Origin: Pyrenopolyporus hunteri
Taxonomy: Eukaryota; Ascomycota; Sordariomycetes; Xylariales; Hypoxylaceae
Length of the DNA stretch: 64,000 bases
Assembly: GCA_902806595.1 (NCBI GenBank)
Contig: CADCXC010000013.1
Location: 310,001-374,000 of the forward strand
Reading direction: 5' to 3'
The notes beneath the pieces are model-generated. The model was given only the letters and a program-made list of their open reading frames with translations. It had not been told where the DNA came from and did not search any database. Of the stretch, positions 48,229-59,753 are shown in pieces (the first letter of the stretch is position 1; each line of letters opens with the position of its first letter). Position numbers and translations under genes: made by a program.

Positions 48229-48691
48229 AAGTGGACCAATTTCAACCCGGTCCCGTATCTTTCCAAGGGGATAGAGATACCGATCTTGATCTCACGGCAA
48301 AGAGTCACGACAATCTCGGAAGGATTTTTTGTCCTTGACAGGAACAGGAAGAGTGCGTTGGACCGCGTATTCTTGTTTGCTGAGCACGCTAACAGGAACA
48401 CCTTCGGTTTGTTGGAATGTCTAACGGAATCTTACCTACCTCCTAAGGCTGGTGCCTAATTGTTTCACTACATAACGTCGAGGCGATAATCTGCTAGGGG
48501 AAAAAGGATTGAAAATAGGACTTTCTATCGTAATGATTGATGGTCGTCGTAGCAACGTTCGAGAATACGGACTTGCTTGGAACTAGGGTGTCAGGGGTTC
48601 ACCGTAAAAGGCTTTTGTCGCGGTAATTGAGTTAGCCCGGGTCAGCGACTCGTACGGGAGCGGAGAGAGTGTTCGAAATTGCAAAACCACA

Positions 48692-48761
48692 GAATGCCAA
48701 TGTCAATGCCATGTCAATGCCAATGCCAACGCCAACGCCAATGCCAATGTCTGTGCCAACG
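48692..48761. repeat. Hexanucleotide array (AATGCC/AACGCC)
   Basis: About eleven imperfect six-base units with CAATGC as core. T/C alternation at one position and two small irregularities indicate decay of an older array. Confidence 0.8.
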
Positions 48762-50245
48762 TTAAGGAATCTTGGCCCAGATGACAACTTCGTTATGTTG
48801 CCAATCAGCAGGCGGGAAGACTAGTGGCTGATGTTTTACGAGCCTTGACTTATCCCTATGAGGCTGGGCGAAGCGAAAGACGGCGTCGGGACGGCGTTTT
48901 CAATTTAATAAAAGAAGAATTTAAGAATCGGGCTGAGCTGAAGATCCTGGGGAAAGGGGAAAGATGAAAAGTAAAACAAGTACCTACCTCTTTCCGGCAG
49001 TGCCCAAGGTGCGGACCATGCCTCCCTCCCTTTCCCCTCCCCCTTCCCCTTCCCCCTTCCTCGACTTACATAATAATGCAATCTCAGCCCTACAATAGTA
49101 TCTCTGTACTTCGTAGCTTGTACCCCACCGTCTGTACTGTACTTTTACAAATGCGAGATACCTCCATGTCTCTTCGCAAGGTTTGGTGTGGGTATGTAAG
49201 CTGACAGGGGCCGCTTGGGGACCGCTGGGGCCCCGTTTAACTCGCGTCATATCACGGCTTCATTAAATTTGTGCTGACGAATTTCATAATGGATGGATGT
49301 ACATACCTAGTACTATTTACTGATATGCTTCTTCTATGGTTCTCTCTTCGCGCCGCCGTTTCGAAACCGGCGAATGATTCGACAGGAGACGGCCAAGCAT
49401 AGACGGCGGTCATTATTCATAACGGACGGAAATGGAAATGTTCTCGAAGTAATTTGCGACGTCGTGTCCAAGTAACCCTAACAATGGGGTTTGTGCGAGC
49501 TACATATTAAATCTTATGCAAGCATCGTCTCGGACAAAGAGGCCCAACACCCAATCGGTTTGAATAATACGGCTCGTTATAATAAGAAAGGATTCAAAGA
49601 GGGTCGCCCTTTTTTCGATGCAACCTCGAATTCAAATGAAAGCAAATGAGTGATGATGGTATTTTGCCGTGTTTGTCACTTTAGAGCGACAAAAGTCCTA
49701 CCTGTTCCCTGCCTAGGTACCTACCTAACCTAGGTTGCTTTGGATGTTGATAAATGAAGAATCAACAAAGGTTACGACGCGAGTGCGCAAACGGGATGCC
49801 TGAACTGACCCCTCGTGACATAGCTATCAGGGTTTAAGTTGCGTTGCATGCGTTCCTCGCAAACTGCGCCATGTAGGCCATGTAGACGATATAACACCCC
49901 GGGCTAATTTAGCTGAGGAGGACACCGCGTGTTGCCTTTCGGTCAAGTTTCGCGACCGAGGGCGAAGCCTGACTCTCCGCGTCGATCCCCGCGTAGACAT
50001 GGCCCTGCACCACCTTACGTAAGTTCGCGAACTGACGACAACCTGATGATAATGATTTGGAAACCCCTATGCGATACCGAATGAGAAGCCTAAACTGAAA
50101 TCTAAGCCTTACGCCCTGCGGGATAGATTGACGTATACGGGGTTGTTCAGCCACCGAGGTCTGTAATTCGACTGCCTAGCTCACTACGTATTGTGCATGC
50201 AGTCACTTACACACCTACGTAGGTAGGTACGATATGTATTAAGAT

Positions 50246-50295
50246 GTATCGTATCGTATCGTATCGTATCGTATCGTATCGTATCGTATCGTATC
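50246..50295. repeat. GTATC pentamer microsatellite, 10 copies
   Basis: Ten perfect GTATC units with no interruption, the most regular simple array in the window. Confidence 0.95.
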
Positions 50296-52838
50296 GTACG
50301 TAGATCCTGTCGGCTGAGCCCTATCAACCTTTAGGTCCCGTCCCGGAAGCAACGGGTTAGCGGCGTTTTGCTATGTCCGAGTCTCGTCAGGTTCAAGGTT
50401 CGAAGCCATTTCGGATCCCGTTAAATAAAAGGGAAGCCTATGACCCAGCCCGAGATATCCCTAGCGGGTCTTGTGACTAGTGACCAAAACATCCTTGTGA
50501 CGACTCATTGATTGCATGCTACGTGCCCCCATGAAACTAAGTGGTGTACCTACCTAGGTACGCTAGGAATTACGAATAAATTGCCTCGCTTCATTATTTC
50601 TTTTTTATCGCGGAGTATGTCGCGGATTTGTCATTTTATGCAGGGCGCGTTTTTTATGATATATGTCGTCATTGAAATCGATCTGGTTGCTTAGGGATTT
50701 CGCTAATCCGAAATCCACCTACTATATGAGATATTTTACCCTAGGAGTGTTCGTTATGCATGTGCTTCGGTAATCGATCGGTCCCATCTGGCGCTTGTGC
50801 GCGCTCTCGCGGAGATTTGCGGATTTGCGTAGGTACCGCGGAGGACGCATCAGCGTCGACGAGAAAGAGTCAGAGAATTAGAGAATCGGAGAGTCAGAAT
50901 CATCGCATCGAATAGTAGTGGATGGTCGATTGAGGAAATTCCGTATGCGCCGCCGCAAATGTCGCGGAGATAATGATGCAAGCCCATTCGTTAGGTAATT
51001 AGGTATTACCTTGCCTCCCCTAACGAAGCCGATGAATCATACTAGCGTCCATGGATGCTGTCAGTATGTAGTAGCAACAGCCTGGAAACAACTCCGGGGG
51101 TGAGATGGATTTGACTCGAATTGGAATCCGCAGTTGCGATGCGAGTCGGCGTTATGAGTTATACCTTGTCGAGAAAAACTCCCCTTCGCTGCAAACTGCC
51201 GCCAGTTTATTATTAATCCCTCGAGCAAACGCTCCCCTTCCCCAGATCCGACTATATATGCTACCTACCTAGTACCGGCAGATCGCCGGGTTATGTAACC
51301 AATATATTCCTCATCAATCCCGAAGGAGATCCGATTCGTAAGCAAACGGGTTAGTAGCAATTGGTAACACGTAGAATTAACGGATTACCTATAATGACGA
51401 ATTCAAAATCGAATTATGCACGTAGCACGTTATGTAAGGTATAGTTTGCTTTTTCTGTGTACCTAGGTAGGTATGTATGTATGTATGTACATGTAGTTCG
51501 ATAGAATAGGGTAAGAATAGCGTTGCGTTCATGTCCACGTTGATTCATTATGAATACCTATGAATTGTGTCGAGCGAGTTGATGTCACGATTATGGAACG
51601 GGTTGTTCAACGCCTCCGAAGTCCTTTTCATGTCTTCCTGTGTATGTACCTACCTACCTAGGTATGTACATGAAAAGGGACACACTTACGTAGGCAGGTA
51701 GCTAGGTATGTAATCCTAGGTAACTGTATACACTATATGTAAGGAGGTTAGATAGGTCGGAGAAATTGGAAACGGATTGCGAATTGCGAAATGTCCATCA
51801 GTCGATAAAACTCTCCGTGGTACCCTTGGAATACGTGCGGTGTCACGGCAGAGCCACAATCCGGTCAGCAGTCAATCCCGACTTTCCAGGTGGACAGGAG
51901 AACGTTGTACATAGATGGGCAGGATGGCAGGCTTTCGCATACAGGACGCAGCCATCCCTTTCCGTCTATTCGCATTTGACGCTCGCATATGACTTGACTT
52001 GACTCCGATGACCAGCGACCAACTGGCTTGATTCATGGCTACACGTAGTATGTTTATGTAGGTCTGTATGTGGACGGACGGAGATGCGGAGCTAGGAGCT
52101 AGGGGCTAAGAGTTAGGGGCTAGGAGGTAAATGAATTGAACGCGATGGATATAATGGACGTAAGTATAATAGCACCTAAGGTCACTTAGGTAGGTAGGTA
52201 CCTAGGTAAGTGCATGCATAAAAAACATTGATATGGACAAGGGAGAAGATATGCGAGAACGTATGCCACCTAGCAACTGTGGGATATCTAAGCGGAAGCG
52301 GGCTTATGACTTAAGCAGCCTTAGGAGCGGTCGGCGAGGTTAGGTAAATGCGAATCGACAGGTACATGTATCTTGTGCAAGTAACCCCCCTGGGCCTTGG
52401 CCCGACGAGATGTATTGTATTGTACAGTGGTAGGCACTTTTGTGGATGGGCGGTACGGTACTTTGTTGCGGTGAAGGAGCGACTTACGTGCATTCGGGGC
52501 TCTCGTAGTCTCGCATTTGCGTAGTGCGTAAGAGCGAACAGGGGGTCTCTCTCTATGTTTTCTCTCTGCCTGGCTGCCTTTTATCTACATGGGTACTACA
52601 TATAATGTACTACGTTGTCAACTGCAATTGAATTTGGTACATACATACATCTTCATGTACGTTGATCATGTATGCAAGAACCGTACCTTGGTACGTACCG
52701 CATAAGGTAGGTAGGTATGTACCTAGGTACCCGGTAATAAGGCCCAAACCTGTCCACAGCAAGGGTGCCTACCCGGGTAGGTAGGTACACCTATACATCG
52801 ATGTACCGTCCTAAATCGTTGATGCTGTGTAATATCAC

Positions 52839-52870
52839 CCAGGTATCCAGGTATCCAGGTATCCAGGTAC
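52839..52870. repeat. 8-bp tandem repeat CAGGTATC
   Basis: About four units in tandem, passing into the common CAGGTACC motif at the right edge. Confidence 0.8.
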
Positions 52871-53802
52871 CTAACTAGGGCCTTGTACTGCCACGCGCGC
52901 CCATTACGAATGATTGATCCGAACCCCCGTCAATCCGTTTAAGCCCGAGCAAAAGTCCATCCGTTTAGTCAACCCTATTTCGTTCATCGTAGGTATTTTG
53001 TTCCAACTCAATGCGTCTGTACATCCATCGTGCTAGCCAGCGCGGTCACATTACAAAAGAAAGACCTCGCGCCCACCCCCATCCCAATAGTTGTCTCCGG
53101 AATCTCAGCCTTAGATTCATTCCTATTGCATTCACTCGAACCCACCGCCCCAGACCAGAAGCAAAACAAGCCTAGGGCTACTATCATTCGCGAGAAAGCA
53201 AGAGAGCAATAAAGAAAGAGCGGAGAGAGCGTGAGAGGAGAGAAGAGCAATCTACTTACGACAGGATACCTCAATCTACCAAGAAGCCCATTCCAATAGC
53301 TCCAGAGATCTCGAGATCGTGGCACGGCCCAGATTCAATATTACCTTGTCTACAAAGTACATACAGTACGGTACCGGTGGTTCAGTGGCTCAACCTGCTT
53401 TGGCCGTATATTACGCAGTTATTACAACAGGCACGGCGCCCTTCCAACGCATTGCAACTCCACACCGCAAGCCTCGAAAAACATTGAACTCCAACAACAG
53501 CGGTCGGTACGGTACCACGTACCTTTGTATCGTTGTACCTGGTAACATCCACATCTGAATCCAAGGCACCTCCGGCCGCCCAACGCGGACAACTATTACG
53601 CTCCACACCCCTGTCAAAAAAGTTCAACCATCGCAGTTGAACATAAAAGAGAAGGACTCGCTGTTCTGGTCATTGCTTCTTCCCTTGGCCGGATATCGGT
53701 GCCTGACTCACACAACGCAACAAAAAAATAGCACAATAATAATTCTTGCTACCTATTACACCATCACTACTATAACAAGACACCATCACAAACATATACA
53801 AA

Positions 53803-54633
53803 ATGGTTTCCGCAACCTCGCCGTCACCCTTCCACTCCCCTTCACACTACCCGCAACAACAGCAACAACAACAACACCTACCGACACCGTCGTCACCGTT
53901 GCCTAGGAAGAAGATGTCTATTACCCAGACCTACTTCCTCGCACACAAGGCACGGGCTAAGCTCTCCAACGAGGCTGCCCGGCCCGACCACAACCTCCGA
54001 CTGCTTGTCGGCCACGCCAACCTCCTGGACTCCCTGATGCTCGACCTTGCCGAAGCCGAACGGGAACAGGAGAGCTGGTTCAACCAATCCGTCCGAGGAG
54101 CCGCACCCAAGGCCGAGGACAGGCACGTACAATGGGCCAGCACCGTCACCGTGGAGGACGACTGGGAAGCCGACTCCTCCGACTCGGACAGCGACTCGGA
54201 CGACGAGGATGAGGACGTGGAGATGGCAGACGCAGTACCCCTACGACGGATAGCTTCCAACACCGTCGTACCGCAGTCCCCCCAATTACACCTAATGGAA
54301 GAGGACGACGACGACGACTTCGAGGAGGACGATGATGACGAAGACTACGACGCGCTGTCTCTCACGCGATCACCTTCCCACATAGTAACGTCACCACCCG
54401 AGCTCGAGCACGACTCGGACTCATCAGAGGACGAGGCTATGCCCCCGTCACCGCCATCCGCAACCATACCGACCTTCACAGAGAAGCAGAGGGAGAGCAC
54501 AATCACAGCCAAATACTTCGACTCGAGGCAAGATGAAGAGGAGGAGGACAACAAGGCCGACTTCTACAGCGAAGGATACTACCTGCCGCCGCGAAATCCA
54601 TCGCGAATAGTATCGTCGATATCGGTCTACTAG
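53803..54633 (+). CDS. Conserved fungal acidic protein of unknown function
   Basis: A single exon encodes 276 residues from ATG 53803, which sits in a favourable AAAATGG context. The first 37 residues are Ser/Pro-rich with a run of seven Gln. A compact ordered segment follows (MSITQTYFLAHKARAKLSNE, then HNLRLLVGHANLLDSLMLDL, about 38-85) that looks helical and conserved. I believe this block occurs in many ascomycetes, but I cannot attach a function. The rest is strongly acidic: Asp/Ser runs near 124-140, Asp/Glu runs near 165-185, and short Ser-Pro sites that could be phosphorylated. A final conserved-looking stretch reads EKQRESTITAKYFDSR. Predicted as intracellular, with no signal peptide or membrane segment. 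Codon use and the absence of an equally plausible product on the other strand support a real gene. Confidence 0.85.
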   Translation: MVSATSPSPFHSPSHYPQQQQQQQHLPTPSSPLPRKKMSITQTYFLAHKARAKLSNEAARPDHNLRLLVGHANLLDSLMLDLAEAEREQESWFNQSVRGAAPKAEDRHVQWASTVTVEDDWEADSSDSDSDSDDEDEDVEMADAVPLRRIASNTVVPQSPQLHLMEEDDDDDFEEDDDDEDYDALSLTRSPSHIVTSPPELEHDSDSSEDEAMPPSPPSATIPTFTEKQRESTITAKYFDSRQDEEEEDNKADFYSEGYYLPPRNPSRIVSSISVY

Positions 54634-55057
54634 GGGGACTATGACGCATCCTCTTCTTAATATCTTGCATTAGCAACAGGGTCTGGGTAATACGGTGTGC
54701 TTCATTCATCTGCATCTGGGCGGCGTTTCAAAATACCAATAGCGGCATGGCATTTTACAAGCGCAAGCGACTTCTGTTTGATTTTTCCTTTTTTTTTTTT
54801 TCCTCCTGTCTCACATGAAGGTATCTGAGGAAGGATAGTATCGGGTATTATCGCCGCCTGAGATCAGGCTAGGCTTCACGTCGGGGGGATGTCACCGCTC
54901 ACAAAGTTATTTTTCTATTGGAGGACTATTGGACGAGTGTTACCGAAAGCGGTAAATTACTCTTTGACTTAGCGGGGCTGCTTTCGCTCCCTGGTATTCA
55001 ACCCGCGCACGTATCATTTTAGTGCAGACGGTCGGGTTCGAATCTCAAAGGTCGAGT

Positions 55058-55096
55058 GGAACACACGCACATGCACACGCACACGCACACGCACAC
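55058..55096. repeat. CACGCA microsatellite
   Basis: About six units of ACACGC with one ACATGC variant. Confidence 0.85.
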
Positions 55097-58000
55097 GAAA
55101 GGCCTCGCTTCAAACCAAATCTCATTTACATAGCGAAGGCTCGAAAGCCTATCAATGAAATGAAAAAGAAGTTAATTAGTCAACCTTTACTATTCGATTA
55201 TGTGTGACCGGCTCGCCTCGTGAATAATCGTATCACATTCTACAAGTAGATTACTACGTTCTTAGATAATTAGGTATCTGATTGATCGAATGCCCAAGCT
55301 AGGGGCGGATGACTGAGTCATGTGCGATGGAGGCGGGATGGATAAGTCGGGTACAGGGCGAGGACCGCGGCCACCGCGATATCGGTAAGTGGGAACTTTG
55401 ATTCATTTGATTCATCATCACATTGAATTAGGTCGCGATGCCGAGGTGGGAGCCGATCTTACTAACTCGGCGTCTAACAAATTAAACCCTCCTAGTAATC
55501 GAATACTATGGAAGTCCTGCCCTACATTACTACAAGTATCCATTACTCCTACAACATAAGTGCCACTACGAAAGGGGGAAGAAGAGAGAAAGGAAGAGCC
55601 GGAGCGAAGATAAACCCCGCCCCCTAGTGCCGGGCCCCGAGTGCCTCTCTGGACGGTTAGGGTTGGCGCGACTCTTTAGGTACCTCCCCTTTAGCTTAAT
55701 AATGGTTACCATACACATAGCGAAACCCAGCGAAAAGTCCGGAGGATAAAGACGGGAATACCCAGCTAAGTCTTTAGATCGTCGAAACAGGAGAACCTCG
55801 TGGAATGTAAACTAAGCGCATCGCTTGGACAATCGAGAAGTGAGAATTGAGAATTAAGAATCGGGAATCCTAACTAAGAGCCGGGATGCTAGGGGGAGAG
55901 AATTGGGAAGATTAAAGCCTTAAAGTCCGGAATGAGGATATTCGAGCAGTACCTATGTAGACCTAGACCAAGAGCAATAAGAAAAGGAAAGAATAAGTCT
56001 TGGTTTGCAAGAATACGCACGTATAGGAACAGGAGTGCAAGGAGTATCTCGCTTACCCTGGTCCATCCCCGGCAGGGATTGCGAAGCTCCTGAGTCTTTT
56101 GCCAATTGCTCATCAGGGCAGGCAGCCAGATAAACGTAGGGAGAACAAGGCTTGGTGCCTTCCGCCTGCTCGTCTTCATGTTCTTGGCGTTGCTCTTGTC
56201 TTCCTTCGTCGCGGGGGTTTTACAAGAGAGAGAGGGGGGGAGCGTGCATCGGGACCTTTTTTCCCTTTTTTGCTTAGGTAAGGCTGTAGGGTTTGATAAA
56301 GTTGTGCGACCTTCTTTTTTCTTTGTTTTATTTCGTCTGGTTTTTTTTTCCTTCCCCCTGCTATCGCAGTTTGTCGGGTGATTATCTCTGAGATCCACCA
56401 GGGCTTCCAGGTACCGCGGTCTAAGCCGGAAAGAGGCTAGCGGCGGGTCTTTTATGTACATACACTAGCTCAAGTCGCAAGATACAAAACTCACAAACTT
56501 ACAAAACCTTAACAGGTCCCAACTGTCTGGGTTCCCGCGGCCAACGGAGTCTAAAAGGTTGCTGTCGCACATCGGCCAATCAGCAGCTGCCGCGACCTTC
56601 AGGCGGAGCTTTAGTTTTGGGGGCTGAGCTGTCTGTGACATTCCCCACAATCTTCGTTTTACCGTCCGACTTTTTTGTTCAAGGCTTGGCTGAACTAATT
56701 TTTTTTTTCTTCTTTGTGCGTCCGTTTTTTTTCTCTCTTCTCTTCCTAGGTATGAAGCTTTCAACGAAAGTTGCCTCGGTAAACCAGCTTAGCTACCAGC
56801 TAGCTAAGTAGCTAGAACATTACGAAAATTTTAAAATTGAGTTCGCAGTTCATCTGCGGATCATCTACTACCGATCATACGAGACGTGGATCGCGAAGCG
56901 GATCGCGGAGCGTGTATCGAGTGCTCAATCTCCCTTTTCGGACGCTACGTGTTTTCTTTTCATTCTTCGTCCGGGCCTAGATTCTCTGGACACCAAAGCA
57001 AAAAACTACGGGTATCTGCCTATGCAATAGGCAATTCGGAGAAAGTACCACTTCTGCCCTCACGGGTTGCATGCTACAACACAATACATACATATCTACT
57101 ATAGTATATACGTACATGATACAGATGGAGACCCCTACTAAGCTGAATCCATTGATCGAATCTCAAGCAATATGTCTTAACGGATATGCCTTCCTCGCAT
57201 CCGGCTGGGGAACGAATGAGGTGGCGGGAACCACGCCAGCCCTACACCGTCAGAGCCGCCCGTCTGGGATTTTCATGTCTTGGGAGCTATTCAGCGAGAA
57301 TTCCAAGGGTCTGCTCGCTCCCCAAGGTCAACTACCCTATCAATTTGAGCTTGCAATGTGAAAAAGAAGGAAAAAGAAAATAAGCTATTACATAGCTCTT
57401 ACGAATTTGCCGTAGTTCAGTCTCTCCCCAACCGGAAGAGGAATGGCAGCGGAGAAGCGCGAGCTCCTACAATGACGGTGCTGAGATAATACGAAGCTCG
57501 CCGTGGTCTCGATATCGTCCTTTGCACCGCACGGCCACGCCTCGACAACCCCTGCTCTCCCGCATTAAGGTAACCCAAATCTGCGGTCAGCTTCAACGCC
57601 TGTCACCGCTATCTCTATGGAGGGTGCGGCGATTGTAGCAGATAGCCACTCAGAGCGGCCGGTTCTCGCTACTCTCGCCCCCCGTCAGGTTTCATCGCGC
57701 TTTTCTACTGGCTCCCCTTTGGCGATGATGATGACGGTGCATGTTCTATGCTGCCCATGGAACACAGCGACTACCTCTTCCCGCCCAGACTAAATTACAA
57801 TATATTGGCCTGGTACGCAGGTGAGATCGTGAAGATTCCCGCTGCGTTTCAAACCCCGAGGGGTCTCGTAGTCTCAAATCACGATATCTCTACGATGGGC
57901 CGCAGCCTTTTGCCATCCCAACATGTGATCCTAGGCTTTCCCAATGTCGCACGCTCAGATATTATTCGCGGCGTATAGGACGATTGCCGTAGCTTCGTTC

Positions 58001-59720
58001 ATGATAAGACAGACCACAATCGGCAGACGATAATCGCCGAGATGACATTTACGATGTGATGCCTTGGGTATTGTCTGACATCTATCCCGTGAACCTCCCA
58101 CCGAGAAAGGGCTTGTCGCATGTCTTGCTACCTCATGGTGAAGGTAGGGTCATTTCAGTCAAGCAAAAGCTGCGGACGGTTGAAATCCACGAGATCTAGA
58201 TTGCGTGCCTCATGATCTACATACACGGTAAGTCGGTATGCACGCGCGGGTACAAGGCAATTGAGACAGCGGCCCCCGAGACACGCAAGACCCCCCAAAC
58301 GGAGATCTTCCCGTGATCCGTCAATCCCTTCCCCCCTTTTCGCCGTGGACGTAAGAATCGGACGAAACATGTCTAGAGCTTTCGGTGAAGATATGTAATG
58401 TATGTATTGGGGTTGTTGCTTCGAGCTACGGCGAACTTGGCTTGGTCAGTCTCGGGAAAGCCAGGGACCGCAGTTAGTTGGCTCGGACACGAACGCAGTA
58501 GTAAAAGTTGTATAGGTTTTAGTTTAGGCAGGTTAGGTCAGGTAGCATACTGCGTACAGATCTAGTACATGGGAGCAGGCTTAGACGGGTAAAGTATGTA
58601 TACGATTGATTCCTGGGCTTGTGACAATAGGTTATGATGCCTGGTAGCCGGCAAGTTAGTCATCTCGTCATCGGCGCACCCACCCACCCGTCCGACCGCT
58701 ACAAAGTGAAGGCGACCAGTGCGGAGCAGCCACAAAACGGGGGGCCCGCTTGGCTAACTAGCCTACATGGAGGAGCGGTGAGGTTTTGCGAATTGGCGGG
58801 ACACGACCGTGGCAGCGTTGGTGGGATGGGCGGCGGGGGGGGGGTAGCAACGCTGGCTGATCGATTCGTTTTGGATTAACTCAAACGGCCGTTGTGAATC
58901 ATGCGGGCTATGCTGTCTTTCTGTCGATTGGCCAAGACTCAGAGAAGATACTTGCGTATGGGGAAGAGAGGCTAACTATTACATGCACCCGATGATTGAC
59001 GATTCGTAGGATGACTAAACTATGTGATCCGTAGTCGGTTGACTCTATTGGGCATTGAGAGTCTTGGGACTTGCTGGAGAATACGGAGTATGGATGTATG
59101 TACTGCCAGCGCAGGCAGACACACCACATACCTACATACATACCTACCTACCTAACCTACATACGTTTCAAAAGCCACTTCCTGTAGTTATCGTTCGTTT
59201 ATTAGCTATTACATAAGACTCCTAGCCAGACGAAGGGACTTAGGGATCTAACTTAGGGATCTGTAGACACGTTACAGGAGGTAACACAGAACCCGGGCTT
59301 TGCTTTAATCTTCGTTGCTGCATGCGAGATGATCATGATGCTTTTGTACGATAACTGCCTTGCCCATCTAATGGGACGTGCTATACAATGCCTACATACA
59401 ATTCCTACAAACGGATCGACGTGCAGAGAGTGCTGAGGGAGTTTATTGATTGCTCGATGCGACACTCGAGACCATCTACCTACCCTAACCCTACTCTAAC
59501 CCTACAATGCACTCACGCACACCTGTTCGCGGAGTGTTCCCTTAGCTAAGATGATCTGGGATGATCTCATAATAACATGAGGAAATGCATACGTGTATAT
59601 GATAATGCGACGTGAATAATAAGACTTTGCACCTTGGAGATGATGAGATCCCAAATTACCGACTTGCCGATTCCCGTTGATTACCTATTTGCCTGTCTAT
59701 TAGCTGTCGACATGGTACTT

Positions 59721-59753
59721 GGTAGGTAGGTAGGTAGGTAGGTAGGTAGGTAG
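59721..59753. repeat. GGTA microsatellite, 8 copies
   Basis: Eight perfect GGTA units, the longest pure example of the motif found throughout the intergenic DNA. Confidence 0.95.

Larger units (their letters stand above)
43046..53802. other. Long gene-poor stretch (about 10.8 kb)
   Basis: No gene could be supported. The interval is rich in GGTACC/CCTAGG-type repeats (dense near 43740, 43980, 44400, 51470, 51650, 52190, 52710). It also holds a GTATC pentamer array (50246-50295), a 17-G run (48212-48228), a hexamer array (48692-48761) and CACGCC units (46533-46555). The minus-strand frames at 47611-48042 and 47832-48401 are the longest but unrecognised. The last 800 bp probably include the promoter and leader of the gene at 53803. 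Composition is mixed, with no intact transposase or reverse transcriptase motif. Confidence 0.5.

Noticed and set aside
55020..55050. TRNA-like B-box (GGGTTCGAATC)
   Set aside because: No pairing T-stem, no A-box at the right distance and no acceptor stem could be found.
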